Source: Bacteroidales bacterium (GTDB taxonomy: Bacteria > Bacteroidota > Bacteroidia > Bacteroidales > UBA932). From it: 12,559 bases of DNA. Below, in pieces: positions 6,023 through 12,559 of this stretch (position 1 is the first letter of the stretch; each line of letters begins with the position of its first letter). The notes under the pieces are model-generated. The model searched no databases. It saw nothing but the letters and a program-made list of their open reading frames with translations, and had not been told where the DNA came from. The translations under genes were made by a program, and so were the position numbers. The stretch spans positions 1 to 12,559 of the forward strand of contig JAHHQQ010000039.1 in NCBI GenBank assembly GCA_020026275.1, read 5' to 3'.

Positions 6023-6667
6023 ATGAAGCGAAACAACAATACATTGTATACAGCCCTATTTGTCATAACAATAGCTGTCATCACATTATTTACGCTGGTT
6101 TATACGTCTTCAAGAGGCTTCACGGACGAAGAGCGGACTATCATCCATGCCGCTTCGCCAGCAGCTCGTGCCCAAGAATACGATGGGAAGCTGATGAGAG
6201 TGTGGAAAATCACCCAGCTGGATGACTCCCTTCTACTGAGACAGACCGCAGAGCCTTTGACCAAAGAGATGCTGGAGACAGAAGAATTCCGGACACTTGT
6301 CGATCGGATGCTCATCACTGTCAAAGACAGCTTGGATGAAGGGGTCGGCATTGCAGCGCCACAGGTTGGCATTTCCCGAAGGGTCGTACTGGTCCAGCGC
6401 TTCGACAAGGACGGAGAACCGTTCGAAGCGTTCATCAATCCGGAAATTCTGTCCCAAAGCGACTCCACTGTTTTCGGAATGGAGGGCTGCCTTTCAGTGC
6501 CGGAAATCTTCGGCAAGGTGGAGCGTGCCTCCAGCATCCGGCTGAAATACCGCACGATGCAGTTCAAGGACACCACCGAAACAGTCCAGGGATTCACCGC
6601 CGTCATCTTCCAGCATGAAATCGACCACCTCAACGGCATCCTGTTCATTGACCGGATGGTGGAATAA
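6023..6667 (+). CDS. Peptide deformylase with N-terminal membrane anchor
   Basis: A 214-residue protein with all three peptide deformylase motifs: G107-V-G-I-A-A-P-Q114, E154-G-C156-L-S-V-P, and Q-H198-E199-I-D-H202. C156, H198 and H202 are the metal ligands and E199 the catalytic acid, so the active site looks intact. Canonical deformylases remove the formyl group from the first methionine of new proteins in the cytosol. This one has an extra N-terminus: a basic MKRNNN followed by a hydrophobic helix (about residues 9-27) and a linker to about 55, so it is probably anchored in the inner membrane with the enzyme outside, or exported. There is no clear lipobox Cys or signal-peptidase I site. 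No consensus promoter was found in the 160 bases upstream. Likely a second, specialised deformylase-like enzyme. Confidence 0.9.
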   Translation: MKRNNNTLYTALFVITIAVITLFTLVYTSSRGFTDEERTIIHAASPAARAQEYDGKLMRVWKITQLDDSLLLRQTAEPLTKEMLETEEFRTLVDRMLITVKDSLDEGVGIAAPQVGISRRVVLVQRFDKDGEPFEAFINPEILSQSDSTVFGMEGCLSVPEIFGKVERASSIRLKYRTMQFKDTTETVQGFTAVIFQHEIDHLNGILFIDRMVE

Positions 6668-6679
6668 GCCGCCCGGCTT
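6666..6679 (+). terminator. Short hairpin at the end of the deformylase gene
   Basis: AAGCC and GGCTT form a 5-bp stem around GCCC, overlapping the stop codon, followed by CTTCCCC. Too short to be sure that it terminates transcription. Confidence 0.25.
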
Positions 6680-6780
6680 CTTCCCCGCCTCAACTCCCGG
6701 CCCATCCGCATTTGGCGAATGCCGGCCCCTCCCTCATGGTCTCTGGCCTGGAGACATTGCATTGTTCCCGTTACGAAAAT

Positions 6781-6808
6781 GAAAAAGGGCAACACCGGAG
6801 TGCTACCC
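6781..6808 (-). terminator. Intrinsic terminator of tracrRNA
   Basis: On the minus strand GGGTAGCAC and GTGTTGCCC form a 9-bp stem (two G-U pairs) closed by a TCCG tetraloop, followed by TTTTTCATTTTCG. Classical stem and T-tract. Confidence 0.85.
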
Positions 6809-6857
6809 TAATGTTCTCACAACGGAAAAATCCTTATTGTGAATTGCTTCAATTTGT
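6781..6857 (-). ncRNA. tracrRNA of the type II-C CRISPR-Cas9 system
   Basis: A predicted RNA of about 77 bases, divergent from cas9. Its 5' part is the anti-repeat (6836-6855): on the minus strand AAATTGAAGCAATTCACAAT pairs with the first 21 bases of the CRISPR repeat's crRNA strand through 20 base pairs (one of them G-U) and a single bulged U. A short nexus-like hairpin follows (GGA-TTTT-TCC, about 6822-6831), and the 3' end is a 9-bp hairpin (6787-6808) with TCCG loop and a T-tract. A promoter lies directly upstream (6863-6894). Its function would be to base-pair with pre-crRNA and load it into Cas9. Ends are predicted, not observed. Confidence 0.85.
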
Positions 6858-6862
6858 TGATG

Positions 6863-6894
6863 TAAATATAATTGAAACATTCCAACTTTGCAAA
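6863..6894 (-). promoter_or_regulatory. tracrRNA promoter
   Basis: On the minus strand TTTG (6891-6894), 20 bases, then TATATTTA (6863-6870), matching TAnnTTTG in all but the last base. The predicted start, about 6854-6858, falls right at the 5' edge of the anti-repeat. I found no equally good promoter for cas9 on the plus strand. Confidence 0.6.
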
Positions 6895-6945
6895 ATAATT
6901 CGTACTTTTAACAAAAGAAACTGATAACATTATATTTCTTCAACC

Positions 6946-9900
6946 ATGAAAAAGATATTAGGCCTGGACTTAGGAGTCACATCAATTGGCTGGGCACTGG
7001 TCAATGAGGCAGAAAGTAAAAGTGAAAAGTCCTCTATCATCAAACTCGGAGTCCGAGTCAATCCGCTTACCGTAGATGAACAGAATAATTTTGAAGAAGG
7101 TAAAAGCATCACGACAAACGCAACTCGAAGATCCAAGAGATGTGCTAGAAGAAATCTCCAAAGATATAAACTTCGGAGAGAACAACTGATCAACATTCTC
7201 AAGCAGAATAATCTGATCACCAATCAGACAATTCTCTACGAAACAGGGAACGCCTCTACCTTTGAAACTCTAAAATTAAGAGCAAAAGCGGCAGCCCAAG
7301 AGATTTCATTGGAAGAATTTGCACGTGTTCTGCTCATGCTCAACAAAAAGCGTGGGTACAAGTCCAACCGAAAATGCAGCAATTCCGAAGAGAATGGTCA
7401 GGCAATCGACAGTTTTTCCATTGCCCAACAAATGAATGATGAGGATCTCACTCCAGGACAATGCATACTCTCTCTGATCCAATCTGGGAAATATCATTTC
7501 CCGGATTTCTACGCCTCTGACCTGAAAGCAGAATTTGACAAAATCTGGAATGTGCAGAAACAATATTATCCAGCTCTCCTTACAGACTCCTTACATGAAG
7601 AATTGGACAATAAAGAAAGCAAAGCGACCTGGTCAATATTGAGCAAGTCCTTTGATCTTGTCGGAATCAAAAGAGAGACAAAAGGGAAAGAGCAAGTCAA
7701 AGAAAACTACATTTGGCGGGTACAGGGACTGGAAGAACAGCTGGCCCCAGAACAGTTGGCAATCGTTCTGCAATCAATCAACGGCCAGATCAAGACAGCC
7801 AGCGGTTATCTTGGTAAAATCAGTGACAGAAGCAAAGAGCTGCATATCCACCACATGACCGTTGGACAATTTCTTGTTTCCAAACTTGAAAAAGATCCCA
7901 ATTGCAGCCTCAAAAACAAAGTCTTCTATCGTCAAGACTACATGGATGAATTTGAAACACTTTGGGAAACGCAAAGAAAATTCCACCCGGAATTGACAGA
8001 AGACCTGAAGAAAGAAATCAGGGATGTCATCATTTTCTACCAGCGCAGACTAAAAAGCCAGAAGGATCTTGTCTGTTTCTGTGAACTGGAGCAAAAGATG
8101 GTCGACAAAAAGATCAACGACAAAACCGTCAAAATCAATATTGGGCCGAGAGTCTGCCCGAAATCTTCTCCTCTCTTCCAGGAATTCAGAATCTGGCAGA
8201 ATCTGAACAATCTGAAGATTGATGAAAAATATCTTTCTCTGACGGACAAACAAACTCTTCATGACGAATTAGAGTTCAGATGCAAGTTGAAGCCAGCCGA
8301 CATCTATAAGATTCTCGGGCTTTCCGGAAAAGGCCATTCCATGAACTTTGAGGAAATCGAAGGGAACAGGACCATGTCTACACTTTATACCGCGTATGCC
8401 CAAATGATTGAGGCCAGTGGTAACGGAGAATATGACTTCAGCAAAATCAGACATACAGATGCAGAAAAGATAACGACGGAGGTCTTCGAATGTTTGGGTT
8501 GGAACACAGACATTCTTCACTTCGACACGACTCTGGAAGGCAGCAAGCTGTTACAACAACCTACCTGCCAACTCTGGCATTTATTATATTCCTATGAAGG
8601 AGACAATTCCAGAACGGGCATTGAAAAACTCATCAACATAATCAAAGAACGTTACAACATCGCAGAGGAATATGCACAAATTCTAGCCAAGATCACTTTT
8701 GAGCCAGATTATGGAAGGCTCAGTACAAAAGCACTCCGAAAAATACTTCCGTACATGCAACAAGGTATGGAATACTCCGAAGCATGCTCTTCTGCAGGTT
8801 ATCAACCTTCCAAATCATCCTGCACCAAAGAAGAAACCAACCAGAAAATATATCTGGACAAACTGGAGGAGATCCGCAAGGACAGCCTGAGAAATCCTGT
8901 CGTCGAGAAAATTCTCAACCAGATGGTCAATGTCATCAATGCCATCATCGACGAGTATGGCAAACCAGATGAAATCAGAATCGAATTGGCTCGGGAATTA
9001 AAGAAAAGTCAGAAAGAAAGAGAAAAAGACAGCAAATCAGTCAGAGACGGCCACAAGCGGAATGATGAAATCACAAAATATCTCAAAGAACATTTCGGAT
9101 TTGAAAATCCGTCACGCAATGACATCATCCGTTATAGACTGTATCAGGAATTGGCAGGAAATGGGTACAAGACTTTGTATTCAGACACTTACATTCCAGA
9201 AGAGGAAGTATTCAGCAAAAATTTCGATATAGAACACATTCTTCCACAGGCACGTTTCTTCGACGACTCCTTCTCCAACAAGACTTTGGAATCCAGAAGC
9301 ATCAATCTTGAAAAAAGAGACCAAACAGCTTATGATTTCGTATCTCTCAAATACGGACAGGAAGGACTCGCGAAATATGAAACGAAAATTGAAACATTGT
9401 ACAAAAATGGTACAATTGGCAGAATAAAGAAAGAACGTCTTCTGACTACCCAGAAAGATATACCGCAGGATTTTATCGAGAGAGATTTGAGAGATTCGCA
9501 ATATATTGCCAGAGAGGCCAAGAGAATGCTTGAGGAACTGGTGCCAACAGTCGTGTCAACCAGTGGTGCCATCACTGCACGCCTGAGAGAAGATTGGGGG
9601 CTGGTTGATGTAATGCAAGAACTCAATTGGAGCAAATATGAGAAGGCTGGACAAACTGCCGTCATGGAAAGACATGGACAAAAGTTCAATCGGATTGAGA
9701 ACTGGACCAAAAGGAATGACCACAGACACCATGCCATGGATGCTCTGACCATAGCCTTCACCAAAAGATCCTATATCCAATACCTCAACAACCTCAATGC
9801 GAGGATTCCAAAAGAGGAAGAATGGGACGGATATGTGGACCTTTCAGCCTACTCAGTCAATAATCTTCCCGACGCTGACAGCAGCAAGGTTGTAAGATAC

Positions 9901-11106
9901 ATTGAAAGCAACCAGATGTATCGTGACAATAAAAACAAATTGCGTTTCATTGCACCACTCGAAAACATGAGGGCAGAAGCCCAAAAAGAGCTGGAAAATA
10001 TTCTTGTATCCATAAAGGCAAAGAATAAAGTTGGCACTATCCATACCTATTATAATCATGGAAAACCCTACTCACAGATAACTCCACGAGGACAGCTTCA
10101 TAAAGAAACCGTATATGGCCGTTCAATGAGATATGTAACTGAAGATGTCAAAATTGGCAGTAAAACAACTTATGAGGTGCTCTCTTCAGTTGCCAAGAAA
10201 ATATACAGAGAGGCCTTGACAAACAGACTTTCTCAATTTGGGAATGATCCAAAGAAAGCCTTCACGGGGAAAAATAGCCTGGAAAAGAATCCAATCTATT
10301 TAGATAATGCACATAATGAAAAGGTTCCTTCTATTGTCAAGATGGTGAAGATGGAACCCATCTATACCATTCGCAAGCCAATTGACGCTCAACTCAATCT
10401 GGAAAAAGTCGTTGATGTCAAGATTCGCGAAATCCTTCTCAAGAGACTGGAAGAGTATGGAGGCGACAAACAGAAAGCATTCAGCGACATGGACAAGAAT
10501 CCAATCTGGTTGAATGAAGAGAAAGGTATCCAGATCAAAAGGGTGGCCATCAATAGCGGAGAGAAACCGGAAGCCATCCACTCCAAGAGAGACCAATCAG
10601 GCAACTTGATTTACAATGCGAGCCACCAAACGATACCTTCCGATTACGTATGTACAGGAAGCAATCACCATATCGCCATATATGAAGATGCAGATGGCAA
10701 TCTTCAAGAACATGTCGTCTCTTTCCTAGAAGCTTCTGTAAGGGTAAATGAGCTTCATTTGCCAGTTGTAAATGAAGATTACAACAAAGACTTGGGCTGG
10801 AAATTCCAGTTTACCATGAAGCAGAATGAAATGTTCGTATTTCCAGATGAAGAAACAGACTTCTATCCGGAGGACATTGATCTGCTCGATGAAAGAAACT
10901 ACAGCAGAATCAGCCCACACCTTTTCCGGGTACAGAAACTGTCTTCTAAATTTTACGTATTCAGACATCATCTGGAAACGAATGTTGAAAACAACAATGC
11001 TCTAAAAGATACCACATGGAAACCCATATACAATTGCAACGCCCTGAAGGGAATCATAAAAGTAAGAATCAATCATCTCGGCAAAATAGTACACATTGGG
11101 GAATAG
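6946..11106 (+). CDS. cas9: CRISPR-associated endonuclease Cas9, type II-C
   Basis: A 1386-residue Cas9, at the long end for subtype II-C but usual for Bacteroidota. Order of domains: RuvC-I with D8 (GLDLGVTSIGWA); arginine-rich bridge helix about 57-85 (TRRSKRCARRNLQRYKLRR); recognition lobe to about 640; RuvC-II with E680 (IRIELAREL); HNH with FDIEH764ILPQ plus N778 and N787; RuvC-III with H929 and D932 (HRHHAMDAL); then the C-terminal PAM-interacting part, ending VRINHLGKIVHIGE. All residues needed for both nuclease sites are present, so it should cut both DNA strands under crRNA:tracrRNA guidance. The C-terminal part holds two related segments (1088-1119 and 1161-1189). The start ATG at 6946 gives the normal N-terminus. 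Only 3 bases separate it from cas1. The PAM cannot be read from the sequence. The gene is more AT-rich than those to its left. Confidence 0.98.
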   Translation: MKKILGLDLGVTSIGWALVNEAESKSEKSSIIKLGVRVNPLTVDEQNNFEEGKSITTNATRRSKRCARRNLQRYKLRREQLINILKQNNLITNQTILYETGNASTFETLKLRAKAAAQEISLEEFARVLLMLNKKRGYKSNRKCSNSEENGQAIDSFSIAQQMNDEDLTPGQCILSLIQSGKYHFPDFYASDLKAEFDKIWNVQKQYYPALLTDSLHEELDNKESKATWSILSKSFDLVGIKRETKGKEQVKENYIWRVQGLEEQLAPEQLAIVLQSINGQIKTASGYLGKISDRSKELHIHHMTVGQFLVSKLEKDPNCSLKNKVFYRQDYMDEFETLWETQRKFHPELTEDLKKEIRDVIIFYQRRLKSQKDLVCFCELEQKMVDKKINDKTVKINIGPRVCPKSSPLFQEFRIWQNLNNLKIDEKYLSLTDKQTLHDELEFRCKLKPADIYKILGLSGKGHSMNFEEIEGNRTMSTLYTAYAQMIEASGNGEYDFSKIRHTDAEKITTEVFECLGWNTDILHFDTTLEGSKLLQQPTCQLWHLLYSYEGDNSRTGIEKLINIIKERYNIAEEYAQILAKITFEPDYGRLSTKALRKILPYMQQGMEYSEACSSAGYQPSKSSCTKEETNQKIYLDKLEEIRKDSLRNPVVEKILNQMVNVINAIIDEYGKPDEIRIELARELKKSQKEREKDSKSVRDGHKRNDEITKYLKEHFGFENPSRNDIIRYRLYQELAGNGYKTLYSDTYIPEEEVFSKNFDIEHILPQARFFDDSFSNKTLESRSINLEKRDQTAYDFVSLKYGQEGLAKYETKIETLYKNGTIGRIKKERLLTTQKDIPQDFIERDLRDSQYIAREAKRMLEELVPTVVSTSGAITARLREDWGLVDVMQELNWSKYEKAGQTAVMERHGQKFNRIENWTKRNDHRHHAMDALTIAFTKRSYIQYLNNLNARIPKEEEWDGYVDLSAYSVNNLPDADSSKVVRYIESNQMYRDNKNKLRFIAPLENMRAEAQKELENILVSIKAKNKVGTIHTYYNHGKPYSQITPRGQLHKETVYGRSMRYVTEDVKIGSKTTYEVLSSVAKKIYREALTNRLSQFGNDPKKAFTGKNSLEKNPIYLDNAHNEKVPSIVKMVKMEPIYTIRKPIDAQLNLEKVVDVKIREILLKRLEEYGGDKQKAFSDMDKNPIWLNEEKGIQIKRVAINSGEKPEAIHSKRDQSGNLIYNASHQTIPSDYVCTGSNHHIAIYEDADGNLQEHVVSFLEASVRVNELHLPVVNEDYNKDLGWKFQFTMKQNEMFVFPDEETDFYPEDIDLLDERNYSRISPHLFRVQKLSSKFYVFRHHLETNVENNNALKDTTWKPIYNCNALKGIIKVRINHLGKIVHIGE

Positions 11107-11109
11107 TCA

Positions 11110-12039
11110 ATGATCAAAAGGACTCTATACTTTGGGAATCCAGCCTATCTATCCTTGAAGCTTGGGCAGCTAGTCATCACGTTGCCCAAGCCGGAGGATT
11201 CTTCGGTGGAGAAAAAATTCCCGATGACAATTCCAATTGAAGATATTGGCACCGTCATATTGGACAATCGGCAGATCACCATCAGTCAGGCCTTGATAGC
11301 CGAACTGCTGGACAACAACTGTGCCCTCATCACTTGTGCGGAAAACCATCTCCCTACAGGACTCATGCTGCCTCTCTATGGGCACACCCTCCAAAATGAA
11401 CGCTTCCGGCAGCAAATAGAATCCTCTCTTCCCCTGAAGAAACAACTCTGGCAGCAAACTATCAAATACAAGATTCTCAATCAGGCCTCCGTTCTTGAGC
11501 ATGCGACGGGACATGTTCATAAGAACATGATTCTTTGGAGTCAGAAAGTCAACAGTGGAGATACGAACAATCTGGAAGCTCGAGCCGCAGCATATTATTG
11601 GAAAACCATCTTTCAAGACCCTACTTTTACACGAGGGCAATTCGAAGGAGGCATCAATCCTCTTCTCAACTATGGCTATGCTATATTGCGGGCAATCATT
11701 GCGCGTTCACTCGTAAGCAGCGGCCTATTGCCCACGCTGGGCATCCATCATCACAACCGATACGATGCCTACTGCCTTGCAGACGACATCATGGAACCAT
11801 ATCGACCTTATGTTGATCTGCTGGTGCTTGAGATCATGGAAGAAAAGATGATTTCACCACAAGAAGAAATCATGCTGACAACCGACATCAAGAAAAGATT
11901 ACTGTCCATTCCCGTTCTGGACACAAAGATAAACGGCAAGGCAAGTCCTCTCTCAATTGCAGCAACAACCACCTGTTCATCACTGGTCAAATGTTTTGAA
12001 GGATCTGCCAGAACCATCGCATACCCGGAACTCAAATAA
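11110..12039 (+). CDS. cas1: CRISPR integrase Cas1, type II
   Basis: A 309-residue Cas1, the metal-dependent integrase that with Cas2 inserts new spacers into the array. The N-terminal beta-rich domain (about 1-75) includes TIPIEDIGTVILDNRQITIS, typical of type II Cas1. In the helical catalytic domain E156 (NNLEARAAAYYW) and the block GIHHHNRYDAYCLADDIMEPYRPYVD (His at 213-215, D226, E229) supply the metal-binding residues. The gene starts 3 bases after cas9 stops and ends 6 bases before cas2, so the three are cotranscribed. No csn2 or cas4 accompanies it, which defines subtype II-C. Confidence 0.97.
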   Translation: MIKRTLYFGNPAYLSLKLGQLVITLPKPEDSSVEKKFPMTIPIEDIGTVILDNRQITISQALIAELLDNNCALITCAENHLPTGLMLPLYGHTLQNERFRQQIESSLPLKKQLWQQTIKYKILNQASVLEHATGHVHKNMILWSQKVNSGDTNNLEARAAAYYWKTIFQDPTFTRGQFEGGINPLLNYGYAILRAIIARSLVSSGLLPTLGIHHHNRYDAYCLADDIMEPYRPYVDLLVLEIMEEKMISPQEEIMLTTDIKKRLLSIPVLDTKINGKASPLSIAATTTCSSLVKCFEGSARTIAYPELK

Positions 12040-12045
12040 CCAACC

Positions 12046-12384
12046 ATGTCTGAAGACAGATTCAGCGAATATCGTATCATGTGGGTACTCGTATTTTTCG
12101 ACCTGCCGACCGAAACTAAAAAAGAACGTAAAGCCGCAGCTGATTTCAGGAAACAACTTATCAAAGACGGCTTTGTCATGTTTCAGTTTTCAATTTATGT
12201 TCGACACTGTCCAAGTGCCGAAAGTGCAGAAATGCATATACGTAGAGTCAAATGTTTTTTACCACCGCACGGTTCCGTTGGCCTTCTCACGGTAACAGAC
12301 AAGCAATTCAGCAAAATGGAACTATTTTATGCGAAGAAAGAACAGGAGCCACCTGAAATGTATATTCAACTGGAATTATTCTAG
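12046..12384 (+). CDS. cas2: CRISPR adaptation protein Cas2
   Basis: A 112-residue Cas2 with the ferredoxin-like start MWVLVFFDLPTETKKERK, where D19 is the conserved Asp after strand 1, and the second conserved stretch FQFSIYVRHC. Cas2 dimers bridge two Cas1 dimers during spacer integration; nuclease activity is not needed for that role. Last gene of the operon, 6 bases after cas1. The length is normal. Confidence 0.96.
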   Translation: MSEDRFSEYRIMWVLVFFDLPTETKKERKAAADFRKQLIKDGFVMFQFSIYVRHCPSAESAEMHIRRVKCFLPPHGSVGLLTVTDKQFSKMELFYAKKEQEPPEMYIQLELF

Positions 12385-12426
12385 GAAGGTCATTTCAATT
12401 TAGAAATAAAGAATTCAGATAAAAAC

Positions 12427-12460
12427 AATGAAATCCTGCCGGTCATTGCAGGATTTCATT
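12427..12460 (-). terminator. Terminator between cas2 and the CRISPR array, best oriented for the array
   Basis: AATGAAATCCTGC and GCAGGATTTCATT form a perfect 13-bp stem around an 8-base loop. On the minus strand it is followed by GTTTTTATC, a proper T-tract; on the plus strand by ATTACAAG, a poor one. It therefore fits best as the end of a leftward CRISPR transcript, while perhaps also ending the cas mRNA. Confidence 0.75.
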
Positions 12461-12514
12461 ATTACAAGAAACAACATAAATAATTATAGTTCAATGAGTT
12501 ACAACAACTCTCCT
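12461..12514. other. AT-rich array-flanking sequence
   Basis: A short AT-rich stretch between the terminator and the first visible repeat. It contains no further repeat at spacer distance, so the repeat at 12515 is the terminal one on this side. The last 12 bases, AACAACTCTCCT, form a 6-bp inverted repeat with the first six bases of the repeat (AACAAC / GTTGTT at 12503-12520). Whether this side is the leader, where new spacers enter, cannot be decided here. Confidence 0.5.
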
Positions 12515-12558
12515 GTTGTTTCAGTCACAAATTTAAGAAATTGAAAGCAATTCACAAC
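12515..12558 (-). CRISPR. CRISPR repeat, first visible unit of an array cut by the window end
   Basis: A 44-base unit whose crRNA strand is the minus strand. It starts GTTGTGAATTGC and ends CTGAAACAAC, with the GTTGT/ACAAC termini usual for type II-C repeats. It is recognised by its position 130 bases after cas2 and by its pairing with the tracrRNA anti-repeat. Only one copy is seen, so the exact unit length may be a few bases more. No spacer is contained in the window. Confidence 0.85.
12528..12557 (-). promoter_or_regulatory. Promoter match inside the CRISPR repeat
   Basis: On the crRNA strand TTG (12555-12557, repeat positions 2-4) is followed after exactly 19 bases by TAAATTTG (12528-12535, repeat positions 24-31), a full Bacteroidota promoter consensus. 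Transcription would start in the last bases of the repeat and run into the next spacer. For this terminal repeat it would give a short RNA of about 100 bases that ends at the 12427-12460 hairpin. Confidence 0.6.
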
Positions 12559-12559
12559 T

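Noticed and set aside
6697..6724. GC-rich inverted repeats (CCGGC/GCCGG and GCATT/AATGC) between the deformylase gene and the tracrRNA
   Set aside because: The stems are short, overlap each other and have no T-tract on either strand; not enough to call a terminator or an element.
6836..6855. Could be a lone degenerate CRISPR repeat rather than an anti-repeat
   Set aside because: It is followed on the minus strand by a hairpin and an intrinsic terminator and preceded by a promoter, as expected for a tracrRNA, and it lacks the internal promoter geometry of the true repeat.
6883..6938. Plus-strand promoter candidates for cas9 (CAACTTTG, TACTTTTA, TATATTTC)
   Set aside because: None has a -33 TTTG at 19-21 bases, and the last would lie only 7 bases before the start codon; the cas9 promoter remains unassigned.
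9223..9240. Glu (E763) before the HNH His, where SpCas9 has Asp (D839)
   Set aside because: From memory, Glu here is common in Bacteroidota Cas9s and D761 and H764 are kept, so I see no sign of an inactive HNH domain.
12391..12415. Possible second degenerate repeat just after cas2 (shares TTTCAATTT)
   Set aside because: Only about nine bases match; nothing else aligns with the 44-base unit.

Overview
The window reads as a chromosomal segment from a member of the Bacteroidota, probably Bacteroidales. Several intergenic regions carry the promoter type typical of that phylum (TTG or TTTG, a 19-22 base spacer, then TAnnTTTG), Shine-Dalgarno sequences are weak or absent, and the window ends in a Bacteroides-like type II-C CRISPR-Cas9 locus. 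The species cannot be named from the sequence alone.

Left part (1-3232, mostly minus strand): a MATE-family efflux transporter, an acyl-ACP thioesterase and a TetR-family repressor. A perfect 16-bp palindrome lies just downstream of the tetR promoter. A 14/16 copy of it sits at the matching place upstream of the thioesterase. This points to one small regulon that releases fatty acids from ACP and may export something, controlled by an autoregulated repressor. Strong hairpin terminators follow tetR and the thioesterase.

Middle (3233-6667): a HAD-IA phosphatase on the plus strand converges on a 407-residue minus-strand lipoprotein. The lipoprotein joins a nucleoside-2-deoxyribosyltransferase-like domain to a YiiX-like permuted NlpC/P60 domain, and the two genes share a CTAG at their stop codons. 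The lipoprotein's predicted promoter lies about 180 bases upstream of its start codon, so the intervening degenerate repeats would be transcribed as a leader. Next come an acidic 150-residue protein of unknown function and a peptide deformylase with an N-terminal membrane anchor or signal.

Right part (6668-12559): a complete type II-C CRISPR-Cas9 locus. A minus-strand tracrRNA (about 6781-6857) has a recognisable promoter, anti-repeat and intrinsic terminator. It is followed on the plus strand by cas9 (1386 aa), cas1 (309 aa) and cas2 (112 aa), tightly packed. The window stops at the end of the first visible CRISPR repeat (12515-12558). There is no csn2 or cas4. The repeat pairs with the anti-repeat over 20 base pairs with one bulge. 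On the crRNA strand the repeat also contains its own promoter match (TTG-N19-TAAATTTG), and a hairpin with a minus-strand T-tract lies between cas2 and the array. Together these suggest that crRNAs are transcribed toward cas2, each from a promoter inside a repeat, as known for Neisseria type II-C arrays but here with Bacteroidota promoter elements. The cas genes look more AT-rich than the genes to their left, which fits acquisition by transfer.
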